Assembly (NCBI RefSeq): GCF_009911795.1
Contig: NZ_CP047898.1
Location: forward strand, 1,240,001 to 1,304,000
Source of the DNA: Pseudarthrobacter psychrotolerans
Lineage (GTDB): Bacteria > Actinomycetota > Actinomycetes > Actinomycetales > Micrococcaceae
Direction: 5' to 3'
DNA length: 64,000 bases
Each line of letters opens with the position of its first letter. Within the stretch, counting starts at the first letter, position 1. Below are positions 37,723 through 45,885 of the stretch, piece by piece. Under the pieces are notes generated by a model. That model was not told the DNA's origin. It made no database searches and saw only the letters and a program-made list of their open reading frames with translations. A program made the translations under genes and the position numbers.

Positions 37723-38337
37723 TCAGTTGAATTCGGGGCGTTCGCTGCGGCTGCGCTTGATCTCAAAGAAATGCGGGTAGGACGCGAGCGTGACGGTGGC
37801 ATCCCACAGCTTGCCTGCCTGTTCGCCGCGCGGGATGCGGGTCAGCACGGGGCCGAAGAAGACAGTTCCGTTGAAGGCAACAACCGGTGTGCCCACGTCC
37901 TGGCCCACCAGCGAGATGCCCTCCTCGTGGCTGGCCCTGAGCTGGGTATCGAAGGCGTCCGTGGCGGCTACGTCTGCCAGACTGGCCGGGAGTCCGCACT
38001 CGGCCAGTGCCTTGCTGATGACAACGCCGTAGTCCTTCTCGCCGCCAAGGTGGATCAGTGTGCCCATGGCATCGTAGAGCGGTTTCACCACGTGGTCGCC
38101 GTGCTGCTCCTGGGCCGCGATGATGACCCGGACCGGGCCCCATGCCTTGTCCATGGCTTCGCGGTAGCCGGCGTCGAGTTCGCGCCCCTCGTTGAGGACG
38201 GCCAGGCTCATCACATGCCACACCGTTTCGATATCGCGGACGGCCTCTACCTCACCGATCCAGCGTGAGGTGATCCAGGCGAACGGGCACAGCGGATCGA
38301 ACCAGAAGTCGGCCTGGTTGATGGTTATTTCAGTCAT
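37723..38337 (-). CDS. DsbA-fold protein of the Rv2466c (mycothiol-dependent nitroreductase) family
   Basis: 204 aa thioredoxin-like protein. The N-terminal signature FWFDPLCPFAWITSRW matches the Rv2466c family, in which the active site is CPWC. Here the second cysteine is Ala (CPFA), so it would work with a single cysteine. The conserved cis-Pro region is VGTPVVAFNG (about residue 148). Rv2466c reduces substrates with mycothiol; the same role is inferred but the missing cysteine makes it uncertain. Confidence 0.82.
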   Translation of the reverse strand: MTEITINQADFWFDPLCPFAWITSRWIGEVEAVRDIETVWHVMSLAVLNEGRELDAGYREAMDKAWGPVRVIIAAQEQHGDHVVKPLYDAMGTLIHLGGEKDYGVVISKALAECGLPASLADVAATDAFDTQLRASHEEGISLVGQDVGTPVVAFNGTVFFGPVLTRIPRGEQAGKLWDATVTLASYPHFFEIKRSRSERPEFN

Positions 38338-38406
38338 GCGTGAGTCCTCTGGTTCCTGGGCGTGCGGGGATGGAAGGTGGAAGTGTCAGGCGGCGTGGCG
38401 GACGCG

Positions 38407-39687
38407 TCAGGCGGACTTGCGTCGCTTGGTCACATGCGGAATGAGGGTGGGCTCTGCCTTGCTGAGGACAACGTCAGCGGTGATGACCACGCTGGCCACG
38501 TCTTCGCGGCTGGGGAGGTCGAACATGACCGGGAGCAGCACTTCCTCCATGATGGCGCGGAGGCCGCGGGCACCGGTGCCACGCTCAAGGGCCTGGTCGG
38601 CGATGGCGTTGAGGGCATCGTCATCGAAGACGAGTTCCACGCCGTCGATCTGGAACATCTTCTGGTACTGCTTGACCAGCGCGTTCTTCGGCGTGGAGAG
38701 GATCTGGATGAGGGCGTCGCGGTCCAGGCTGGAGACCGTGGTGATCACCGGCAGGCGGCCGATGAATTCCGGGATAAGACCGAATTTCAGGAGGTCCTCG
38801 GGCATCACTTCGCCGTAGGAGTCCACCTTGTTGCTGGCGTCGTTGAGCGGGGCGCCGAAGCCGATTCCCTTGCGCCCGGAACGCGAACCGATGATCTCTT
38901 CCAGCCCTGCAAAGGCGCCCGCTACGATAAACAGCACGTTGGTGGTGTCGATCTGGATGAATTCCTGGTGGGGGTGCTTGCGTCCGCCCTGGGGCGGAAC
39001 GGAGGCCACTGTTCCTTCGAGGATCTTCAGGAGGGCCTGCTGCACGCCCTCACCGGAGACGTCCCGGGTGATGGAGGGGTTCTCGCTCTTACGCGAAATC
39101 TTGTCGATTTCGTCAATGTAGATGATGCCCTGCTCGGCCTTCTTGACGTCGTAATCCGCCGACTGGATGAGCTTGAGGAGAATGTTCTCCACGTCCTCAC
39201 CCACATAGCCGGCCTCGGTGAGCGCCGTGGCATCGGCAACAGCAAACGGAACGTTCAGGCGCCGCGCAAGGGTCTGGGCCAAGTAGGTTTTACCGCAGCC
39301 GGTGGGGCCGATGAGAAGGATGTTGGACTTGGCGATTTCAACGTCGTCGTGGTGGCCGCCCTCGGCGAGGCTGCCGCTCTTGGGGGCGTGGCCGGCCTGG
39401 ATCCGCTTGTAGTGGTTGTAGACGGCGACGGCGAGGGACCGCTTGGCAGGTTCCTGGCCGATGACGTATTCCTGCAGGAAGTCGAAGATCTCGCGGGGCT
39501 TGGGCAGTTCGAAGCTGCCCAGATCGGCGACTTCCGCGAGTTCTTCCTCAATGATCTCGTTGCAGAGTTCAATGCATTCGTCGCAGATGTAGACACCGGG
39601 CCCGGCAATGAGCTTGCGTACCTGCTTCTGGCTCTTTCCGCAGAAAGAACACTTCAGCAGATCCGTGCTCTCGCCAATCCGAGCCAT
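38407..39687 (-). CDS. clpX: ATP-dependent Clp protease ATP-binding subunit ClpX
   Basis: 426 aa AAA+ unfoldase. N-terminal zinc finger CSFCGK...CDECIELC (residues 13-39), Walker [12 protein letters not shown] (about 122), Walker B IIYIDEID, pore loop GYVGEDVE, and the IGF-type loop IGFGAP for ClpP docking. The start at 39687 follows AAGGGG with 7-nt spacing; the frame is open further upstream but is not ClpX-like. It lies after clpP1-clpP2, its protease partners. Confidence 0.96.
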   Translation of the reverse strand: MARIGESTDLLKCSFCGKSQKQVRKLIAGPGVYICDECIELCNEIIEEELAEVADLGSFELPKPREIFDFLQEYVIGQEPAKRSLAVAVYNHYKRIQAGHAPKSGSLAEGGHHDDVEIAKSNILLIGPTGCGKTYLAQTLARRLNVPFAVADATALTEAGYVGEDVENILLKLIQSADYDVKKAEQGIIYIDEIDKISRKSENPSITRDVSGEGVQQALLKILEGTVASVPPQGGRKHPHQEFIQIDTTNVLFIVAGAFAGLEEIIGSRSGRKGIGFGAPLNDASNKVDSYGEVMPEDLLKFGLIPEFIGRLPVITTVSSLDRDALIQILSTPKNALVKQYQKMFQIDGVELVFDDDALNAIADQALERGTGARGLRAIMEEVLLPVMFDLPSREDVASVVITADVVLSKAEPTLIPHVTKRRKSA

Positions 39688-39868
39688 ATGTGAACCCCTT
39701 AAGTATCTTGCTGCCAGGCAGCTGTGCACCGTTGCTGGAATCGTGGCGGGGCCTGGGAGGACCGGCCGTGACATCTTCCACTCTAGGTCACAATTGCGCC
39801 CAAGGGTGGAAAGCGAAGGCCGGTGCGGCCCAAATAACTGGGACCGCACCGGCCGCCGAAGAGCCGTA

Positions 39869-40528
39869 CTACCGGGTAATTGCCTGCGGCTTCATCTTGC
39901 GGGAATCAAGGACCTGGTCAATGAGGCCGTAATCCAAGGCCTCCGCCGCGGTCAGGATCTTGTCACGCTCGATGTCGTTGTTGACCTGCTCCGAGGTGCG
40001 GCCCGAGTGGTGGGCCAGCGTGTCCTCAAGCCAGGCGCGCATCCGCATGACTTCAGCGGCCTGGATCTCAAGGTCCGATGCCTGTCCGCCCTGGCCGCCG
40101 GAGAGTGCCGGCTGGTGGATCAGAACGCGGGCGTTGGGCAGGGCCAGCCGCTTGCCCGGTGTGCCGGCTGCGAGGATCACGGCGGCAGCACTAGCGGCCT
40201 GGCCGAGGCAGACGGTCTGGATCTCCGGGCGGATGTACGTCATGGTGTCGTAGATCGCGGTCATGGCGGTGAAAGAGCCACCCGGGGAGTTGATGTAGAG
40301 GGTAATGTCACGGTCCGGGTCGGTGGACTCGAGGACCAGCAGCTGGGCCATGACGTCATCAGCGGAGGCGTCGTCGATCTGGACACCAAGGAAGATGATG
40401 CGGTCCTCGAACAGCTTGGTGTACGGGTCCTGGCGCTTGAAGCCATAGGGCGTGCGCTCTTCGAACTGGGGAAGTACGTAGCGGCTGGTCGGAAGGTTAC
40501 CGGCAGTCGATCCGAAGTTGTAGTTCAT
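39869..40528 (-). CDS. clpP2: ATP-dependent Clp protease proteolytic subunit (ClpP2 type)
   Basis: 219 aa serine protease. Catalytic Ser in [13 protein letters not shown] (about residue 110), His in [10 protein letters not shown], Asp near [10 protein letters not shown]. Together with ClpP1 it forms the mixed tetradecamer known in actinobacteria; ClpX and ClpC feed it substrates. It lies 38 bp after clpP1. Confidence 0.95.
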   Translation of the reverse strand: MNYNFGSTAGNLPTSRYVLPQFEERTPYGFKRQDPYTKLFEDRIIFLGVQIDDASADDVMAQLLVLESTDPDRDITLYINSPGGSFTAMTAIYDTMTYIRPEIQTVCLGQAASAAAVILAAGTPGKRLALPNARVLIHQPALSGGQGGQASDLEIQAAEVMRMRAWLEDTLAHHSGRTSEQVNNDIERDKILTAAEALDYGLIDQVLDSRKMKPQAITR

Positions 40529-40566
40529 TTTTGTTGCTCCTGATCTGATTGTTCGAAAGTGCCGGG

Positions 40567-41190
40567 TTACTTCTCGGACGCCGACTCGCCGGAGGTGCCG
40601 CTAGCGGTTCCGCCACCACCGGAGACGGAACCGGCGTGGGCCGCGATCTTGTCGAAGAAGCCGTATTCGAGGGCTTCCGTGGCAGTGAACCACTTGTCGC
40701 GGTCGTTGTCCTTGAGGATGGTTTCCACGCTTTGGCCGGTCTGGTCTGCAGTCAGTTCAGCCATGACCTTCTTCATGTGCAGGATCAGCTCGGCCTGGAT
40801 CTTGATGTCCGAGGCGGTGCCGCCGATGCCGCCGGAGGGCTGGTGCATCAGGACGCGGGCGTTGGGCGTGGCGTAGCGCTTGCCCTTTGTGCCGGAAGAG
40901 AGCAGGAACTGGCCCATGGAGGCTGCCAGGCCGGTTGCGACGGTGACGACGTCGTTCGTGATGAACTGCATGGTGTCATAGATGGCCATGCCCGCGGTCA
41001 CGGAGCCGCCGGGAGAGTTGATGTAGAGGTAGATGTCCTTTTCCGGGTTCTCGGCGGACAGGAGCAGCAGCTGCGAGCAAATGGCGTTGGCGTTGTCGTC
41101 ACGCACCTCGGAGCCCAGCCAGATGATGCGCTCTTTCAGGAGGCGGTTGTAGATGTAGTTGTCCTGGCCGGCCGGATCTACAGTCGCCAT
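40567..41190 (-). CDS. clpP1: ATP-dependent Clp protease proteolytic subunit (ClpP1 type)
   Basis: 207 aa. Catalytic Ser in [13 protein letters not shown] (about residue 96), His in VLMHQPSGG, Asp in DNDRDKWFT. The C-terminal 20 residues are a Gly/Ser-rich tail. First gene of clpP1-clpP2, with a likely ClgR box about 125 bp upstream. Confidence 0.95.
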   Translation of the reverse strand: MATVDPAGQDNYIYNRLLKERIIWLGSEVRDDNANAICSQLLLLSAENPEKDIYLYINSPGGSVTAGMAIYDTMQFITNDVVTVATGLAASMGQFLLSSGTKGKRYATPNARVLMHQPSGGIGGTASDIKIQAELILHMKKVMAELTADQTGQSVETILKDNDRDKWFTATEALEYGFFDKIAAHAGSVSGGGGTASGTSGESASEK

Positions 41191-41315
41191 CCGGGGGCCT
41201 CTGCGTGCTGTGACATGTGTACTTACCTCTCGCTGGTGACGGTGACATCACTGAACTTCACTACTTGGACACTAACCGGTTTGGTGGCCGATTTGTTCGC
41301 CGGAATCGCGCTGTT

Positions 41316-41326
41316 CGCTGACGGCG
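41316..41326. promoter_or_regulatory. ClgR-like box upstream of clpP1P2
   Basis: CGCTGACGGCG fits the core of the published ClgR consensus CGCYNANRGCG exactly. ClgR activates clpP1P2 and clpC in corynebacteria, streptomycetes and mycobacteria. It lies 126 bp upstream of the clpP1 start codon. Confidence 0.5.
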
Positions 41327-41355
41327 CACGATCCCTGCAACTGCCCGTTAACCAC

Positions 41356-41389
41356 GGCAGCCCCCGGACCAGTAGGTCCGGGGGCTGCC
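41356..41389. terminator. hairpin downstream of tig
   Basis: Stem GGCAGCCCCCGGACC / GGTCCGGGGGCTGCC with a 4-nt loop, 25 bp after the tig stop on the minus strand. No U-tract. Confidence 0.5.
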
Positions 41390-41413
41390 GTCAGTCGCAC
41401 TGCCAGGAGCGTG

Positions 41414-42804
41414 CTAGAACTTCACTGCTGCCGGGTCGTCACTCGGGGTGGCCTCGGTCTCGGCGCTGGTGTCTTCAGCGGCCTCTGCCTCAACGGCGGG
41501 AGCCTCTTCTTCGCCGCCGGGGCGGACGAAGTCGCTGAGGTCAACAGTCTTGCCGGCGGAGTCGGTCACGGTGGCCTGGCCCAGGACTACGGCCAGTGCC
41601 TTCCGGCGGCGGACCTCGGAAACCATCATGGGAACCTGGCCGCTCTGATCGATGATCTGGGCGAACTGGTTCGGGTCCATGCCGTACTGGCTGGCAGCGC
41701 TGACGATGTAGTCGATCAGCTCGGCCTGGCTGACGTTGACTTCTTCCTTTTCGGCAATGGCGTCGAGGATGACTTCGTTCTGGAAGGCGCGGGCGGTGTT
41801 GGCCTTGACCTCTTCGCGGTGTTCCTCGGTGTCGTGTTCGCCTTCACCGTGGCCGTTGCCCTCCTTGAAGTGGGTTTCGAGCTGCTCTTCAACCACGGAG
41901 TCCGGGACCGGAACCTCGATGAGCTCAACGAGCTTGTCCAGGACCTTGTCGCGGGCCTCTACGCCCTGCTCAACAACCTTGGAGTCGGCGGCCTGCTTGG
42001 CCAGGTCCTCGCGGAGCTCAGTGAGGGTGTCGAACTCGGAGGCCAGCTGGGCGAAGTCGTCGTTGGCTTCCGGAAGCTCGCGCTCCTTGACGGCCTTGAC
42101 AACAACCTTCACCTGGGCGGACTCGCCGGCGTGGTCACCGCCCACCAGGGTGGTTTCGAAGATGGCGTCTTCGTCAACGCTGAGGCCGGTGACGGCCTCG
42201 TCCAGGCCCTCAAGCATGGTTTCGGTGCCCACCTGGTAGGACAGGCCGGACGCGGAATCAACGTCGGCGCCGTCAATGGTGGCGGTGATGTCGATGGTCA
42301 GGAAGTCGCCATCGGCGGCCGGGCGGTCCACGGACTTCAGCGTGCCGAAGCGGCCGCGCAGTTCATCCAGGGCCTTGTCAACGTCTTCGTCGGAGGATTC
42401 CGCTGCGGCTACCTCGACCTTGATGCCGGCGTAGTCCGGGAGTTCGATCTCCGGACGGATATCAACCTCGGCGTGGAACTTCAGTTCCCCGTCCGTGGAG
42501 CTGGGGTCCGGAACTTCGGTGATTTCAACCTCGGGACGGCTCAGGGGCGGATGCCGGATTCCTGGACTGCAGCCTGGTACCAGCCGTTAAGGCCTTCGTT
42601 GATGGCCGTCTCCAGCACGTAGCCGCGGCCAACGCGCTGATCGATCAGCTTGGACGGGACCTTGCCCTTACGGAAGCCAGGGACCTGGATCTGCGAAGCA
42701 ACAGTCTTGTATGCCTCGTCGATGCTGGGCTTCAATTCCTCAAAAGGGACCTCAACATTGAGCTTGACCCGCGTGGGGGTGAGGTTCTCGACAGCGCTCT
42801 TCAC
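41414..42804 (-). pseudogene. tig: trigger factor, apparent single-base frameshift
   Basis: Ribosome-associated chaperone, 463 aa once one base is restored. The N-terminal ribosome-binding domain runs from 42804 (MKSAVENLTPTRVKLNVEV; signature GFRKGKVPSKLI) and stops at 42541. Continuation [16 protein letters not shown] is in another frame; adding one C to the minus-strand CCCC run (42544-42547) joins them. The rest holds the FKBP-type PPIase domain ([14 protein letters not shown]) and the C-terminal chaperone arms, ending in an acidic tail. Being highly conserved and otherwise intact, the break is probably a sequence error. Confidence 0.9.
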
Positions 42805-42888
42805 GGTCTAAGTACTCCTGGGTTTGTGGGATGGGTTTCTGCAAACGCATTTTTTGCCCGGGCCGTATGCACGGCCCGGGCCGCAGAG

Positions 42889-42963
42889 TCGGGGTGACAG
42901 GATTTGAACCTGCGACTTCCTGCTCCCAAAGCAGGTGCTCTAGCCAAGCTGAGCTACACCCCG
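42889..42963 (-). tRNA. tRNA-Pro (TGG anticodon)
   Basis: Minus-strand cloverleaf: acceptor CGGGGTG/CACCCCG, anticodon loop TTTGGGA giving TGG, T-loop GTTCAAATC. CCA is not encoded. Confidence 0.95.
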
Positions 42964-43111
42964 TAAGTGCACAGGCAAGTCTACGTTCATCCGGGCGTTC
43001 TTTGCACATTTGACACGTGGGGCATGAATTAGGTTTAGTTGTATCCGGCTTCAACAGCCAGCCCGAAGAAACGCAGTGCAGCACGATGCAACAGCTGAGC
43101 TGGATTTTTCC

Positions 43112-43185
43112 GGGGACGTAGCTTAGTGGTAAAGCCTCAGTCTTCCAAACTGATGATGCGGGTTCGATTCCCGTCGTCCCCTCCA
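43112..43185 (+). tRNA. tRNA-Gly (TCC anticodon)
   Basis: Acceptor GGGGACG/CGTCCCC, anticodon loop CTTCCAA giving TCC, T-loop GTTCGATTC, 3' CCA encoded. Directly followed by a terminator. Confidence 0.95.
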
Positions 43186-43190
43186 TATAA

Positions 43191-43225
43191 AGCAGGGCCC
43201 CTCGCTGAGGGGCCCTGCTTTTTGG
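43191..43225 (+). terminator. intrinsic terminator of tRNA-Gly
   Basis: AGCAGGGCCCCT-CGCTG-AGGGGCCCTGCT followed by TTTT; strong stem. Confidence 0.9.
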
Positions 43226-43259
43226 TTGGCCGGCTTAGGGGTTGGTCGACTTTTGTTGG

Positions 43260-44195
43260 CTACTGCTGGCAGCCGGGGCACCAGTACAGCTTGCGGCCCA
43301 CCATTTCGGTGATGGCCACCGGCACGGCACAGACCCGGCAAGGCTGCCCTTCCCGCTTGTACACGAAGTGCGCATCGCCACCAGAGGGCAGGACCGCCCC
43401 TGGTTCCCAGGAATCCGGGTCCCGATACACCTGCTCCCAATACACCGGCGGTGTGGTGATGATCCGCCCGTCGCGGACGCCGTCGGCCATTACTGCGGCG
43501 GTATCGTCCCACAACTGACCGGCGGCGCTGCTGGAAAGGGCAGAGCCCGGCAGCCAGGGATCCAGCCGTTGCCGGAACAGCACCTCGGCCCGGTAGACGT
43601 TCCCGACGCCGGCAATCACCTTCTGGTCCATCAGCAGCGCAGCGATGGGCGTCTTGCGGGACAAAAGGCCCGTCACAAAGCGGGTCCTGTCCGCGGGATG
43701 ATTGTGCAGCGGATCCGGCCCCAGCCGGGCCAGGACGGCCCGCGCTTCTGCCTCGGTGATGGCCGCGCACGTGGTGGCACCGCGCAGGTCCGCCCAGCCA
43801 TGGCGGCTGACCAGCCGGACGCGCACGGCACCCCGGGGCTCGGGCGGGCCTGCGTACTCAACCGTCCCGGCGTCGTCGGTATTTTCGGGGTCCTCGAAAA
43901 CCTCGCGCTCCCCGATCTTCCGCGGCGCGCCGATGCTGGAGGCGCCGCTGAAGGTGGCATCGCCGCCGAAGTCCCAGGCACCGTAGAGCCCCAGGTGGAT
44001 GTGCAGCACCACGGCGTGGTCAAAGTGCAGGAAGAGGTGCTTGCCGTGGGCGCGCGAATCCGTGAGGACCTGGCCGTCCAGCAGGGCTGCGCCGGCAACG
44101 AACCGGCCCTGCGGGCTGCTGACGGCCAGCGCCTCGCCGGTAAATACGTCCCCGAACTGTTGCGCCAGGCGGCGGACTGAATGCCCTTCGGGCAC
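43260..44195 (-). CDS. Fpg/Nei family DNA glycosylase (Nei-like)
   Basis: 311 aa base-excision repair enzyme. The catalytic N-terminus is PEGHSVRRLAQQ (Pro1 and Glu2 after Met removal), an endonuclease VIII-type variant; the H2TH region is near residues 165-215 (LLMDQKVIAGVGNVYRAEVLF), and the C-terminal zinc finger is CRVCAVPV...YWCPGCQQ. It removes oxidised bases and cleaves the abasic site. The GTG start overlaps the rpiB stop by one base (TAGTG), so the two are coupled. Confidence 0.92.
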   Translation of the reverse strand: MPEGHSVRRLAQQFGDVFTGEALAVSSPQGRFVAGAALLDGQVLTDSRAHGKHLFLHFDHAVVLHIHLGLYGAWDFGGDATFSGASSIGAPRKIGEREVFEDPENTDDAGTVEYAGPPEPRGAVRVRLVSRHGWADLRGATTCAAITEAEARAVLARLGPDPLHNHPADRTRFVTGLLSRKTPIAALLMDQKVIAGVGNVYRAEVLFRQRLDPWLPGSALSSSAAGQLWDDTAAVMADGVRDGRIITTPPVYWEQVYRDPDSWEPGAVLPSGGDAHFVYKREGQPCRVCAVPVAITEMVGRKLYWCPGCQQ

Positions 44196-44689
44196 TACTC
44201 GATGACCTCGCCGGTGGATTCGTATGCCGCAATCTTGCCGATGCGGCGGACGTGCCGTTCATCGTTGCTGAAGGGCTCAGCGAGGAAGGCCTCGATCAGT
44301 TCGGTTGCTTCTTCGACAGAGTGCTGGCGGCCGCCCACGGCCACCACGTTGGCGTCGTTGTGTTCACGCGCCAGGGTGGCGGTGGAGTGGTTCCAGGCGA
44401 GGGCCGCGCGGACCCCCTTGACCTTGTTGGCCGCAATCTGTTCGCCGTTGCCCGAGCCGCCCAGGACAATGCCAAGGGCGTGGATTCCTGCCTGCTGGTC
44501 GGCCACGACGGCGAGCGCTGCATTGATGCAGAAGGACGGGTAGTCGTCCAGGGCGTCATATTCCTTCGGGCCGTGGTCCACTACGTCGTAGCCTTTGGCT
44601 GCGAGGTGGCTGACCAGGTGGGCGCTGAGTTCCATGCCTGCGTGGTCGGTGGCGATGTGTACCCGCGGGAAGGCAGGGGAAGAAGTCAC
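44195..44689 (-). CDS. rpiB: ribose-5-phosphate isomerase B
   Basis: 164 aa RpiB/LacAB-type isomerase of the pentose phosphate pathway. N-terminal VHIATDHAGMELSAHL, phosphate-binding loop VLGGSGNGEQIAANK (about residue 75) and HNDANVVAVGGRQ. The actinobacterial form uses a Glu in place of the active-site Cys; GSGNGEQ fits that form. Confidence 0.92.
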   Translation of the reverse strand: MTSSPAFPRVHIATDHAGMELSAHLVSHLAAKGYDVVDHGPKEYDALDDYPSFCINAALAVVADQQAGIHALGIVLGGSGNGEQIAANKVKGVRAALAWNHSTATLAREHNDANVVAVGGRQHSVEEATELIEAFLAEPFSNDERHVRRIGKIAAYESTGEVIE

Positions 44690-44767
44690 AGCAGTATCCG
44701 TTCGTTTCGGCGCCGGTGGCCAGCAGTGCTGGTTCAGGCCAGGGTCAGATCATCACGGACAAGGCTA

Positions 44768-45784
44768 CTAGGACTCAGACTCCGTAGCACGTTCGCCGGA
44801 CGCGCCCCCGTGCGCCCTGGCAGCCACGCGGGTCAGGACTTCTGCCAGCCGCGCGGCGGATGCCGGGCTGCCGCCGCTGACCGCTAGGTTGCGCCCATCG
44901 GTTTGATGCACTACGACGGCGGGGCCGCTGCTGACCAGCATTGCGGCGGTGCCGCTGTGGTTGCGGTAGCCCCACCCGCCGTAGTCGGCGGCGCGGACGT
45001 CCTCGGCGCTTGCGGTGGAGATCGCGGCCGCAGGTACCTGCATGACGGGCAGCACGCCGGCCACCAGGACGCGCAGGCCGCGGCGGTCGGCCTTGACGCG
45101 GGCGCAGAGGAAAGCAGCGGCTACCACAGCGAGGGCAGCCACCAGCGCCCCAAGCCAGGGCATGGCCACGGCTATCAGCGCGGCCGGGAACAGGCTGGCC
45201 ACCGCGATCATCACAAAGACGGAGCTGCGGGCGTGCACCCACATCCGGAAGGTGTCTCCGTCAAGCTCCGGGTCAAGCTCGCTGGCGAGGGCCAACTCCA
45301 GGGCCCGGTCATCCTCGGACGACCACTGCCTGTCAGCTTTGAAGACGAACCCCATGACAACGCCCAGCGACAATGCCGCCCCGCTCCCGAGAGCGAGAAC
45401 CGAGAGATCCACCCGGGACTCCCGGGCATCGGCAAGGCCGGCCTGGCCCACCAGCCCGGCCGCCAGGACGCTGGTGACGAACAGGCTTAGGAACAGTCCC
45501 ATCCCCATCATGATCCGGCGCATAACCGCGGGCCGGGACAGCGGTACCGCCTGGAACAGCACCAGCCAGCCTGAGGCGATGATGAGTAGCGCGCCGCCGC
45601 CCGCATAGGCGCCGAACGGGGCAAAGGAGGCGCCGCCGTCGGCCGTCCAGCTGATCGCGACGGGGTCCGGAAGATCGGGCCGCAGCAAAAAGGCGCAGAA
45701 CACAAAAGCCGCCGCCAGGACCACAGGAAAGCCCACCGCGAAGCGCAAAGCCTTGATATCCATCGAATCCCGGAACTTTCCCAT
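44768..45784 (-). CDS. DUF1648-like membrane protein
   Basis: 338 aa with about six membrane helices: a cluster at residues 13-150, two more near 180-215. The N-terminal segment with PDPVAISWTADGGASFAPF fits DUF1648. A cytoplasmic or extracellular C-terminus of about 110 residues carries TDGRNLAVSGG and other PH-like beta elements. No known function. Divergent from pepN. Confidence 0.7.
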   Translation of the reverse strand: MGKFRDSMDIKALRFAVGFPVVLAAAFVFCAFLLRPDLPDPVAISWTADGGASFAPFGAYAGGGALLIIASGWLVLFQAVPLSRPAVMRRIMMGMGLFLSLFVTSVLAAGLVGQAGLADARESRVDLSVLALGSGAALSLGVVMGFVFKADRQWSSEDDRALELALASELDPELDGDTFRMWVHARSSVFVMIAVASLFPAALIAVAMPWLGALVAALAVVAAAFLCARVKADRRGLRVLVAGVLPVMQVPAAAISTASAEDVRAADYGGWGYRNHSGTAAMLVSSGPAVVVHQTDGRNLAVSGGSPASAARLAEVLTRVAARAHGGASGERATESES

Positions 45785-45885
45785 GCATTAACGCTACTCC
45801 CGCCGGAGGCCGTGACAGAATGACTTCACTGTGCCGGTGCAGGCCACCGCCCGCCGGCAACCGCAACCCCTTCTGGAGGCCCCAC

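Noticed and set aside
42857..42882. Perfect hairpin GCCCGGGCCG/CGGCCCGGGC next to tRNA-Pro as terminator
   Set aside because: The T-run lies on the wrong side for either direction: A residues follow the stem on the tRNA strand. Not a canonical terminator.
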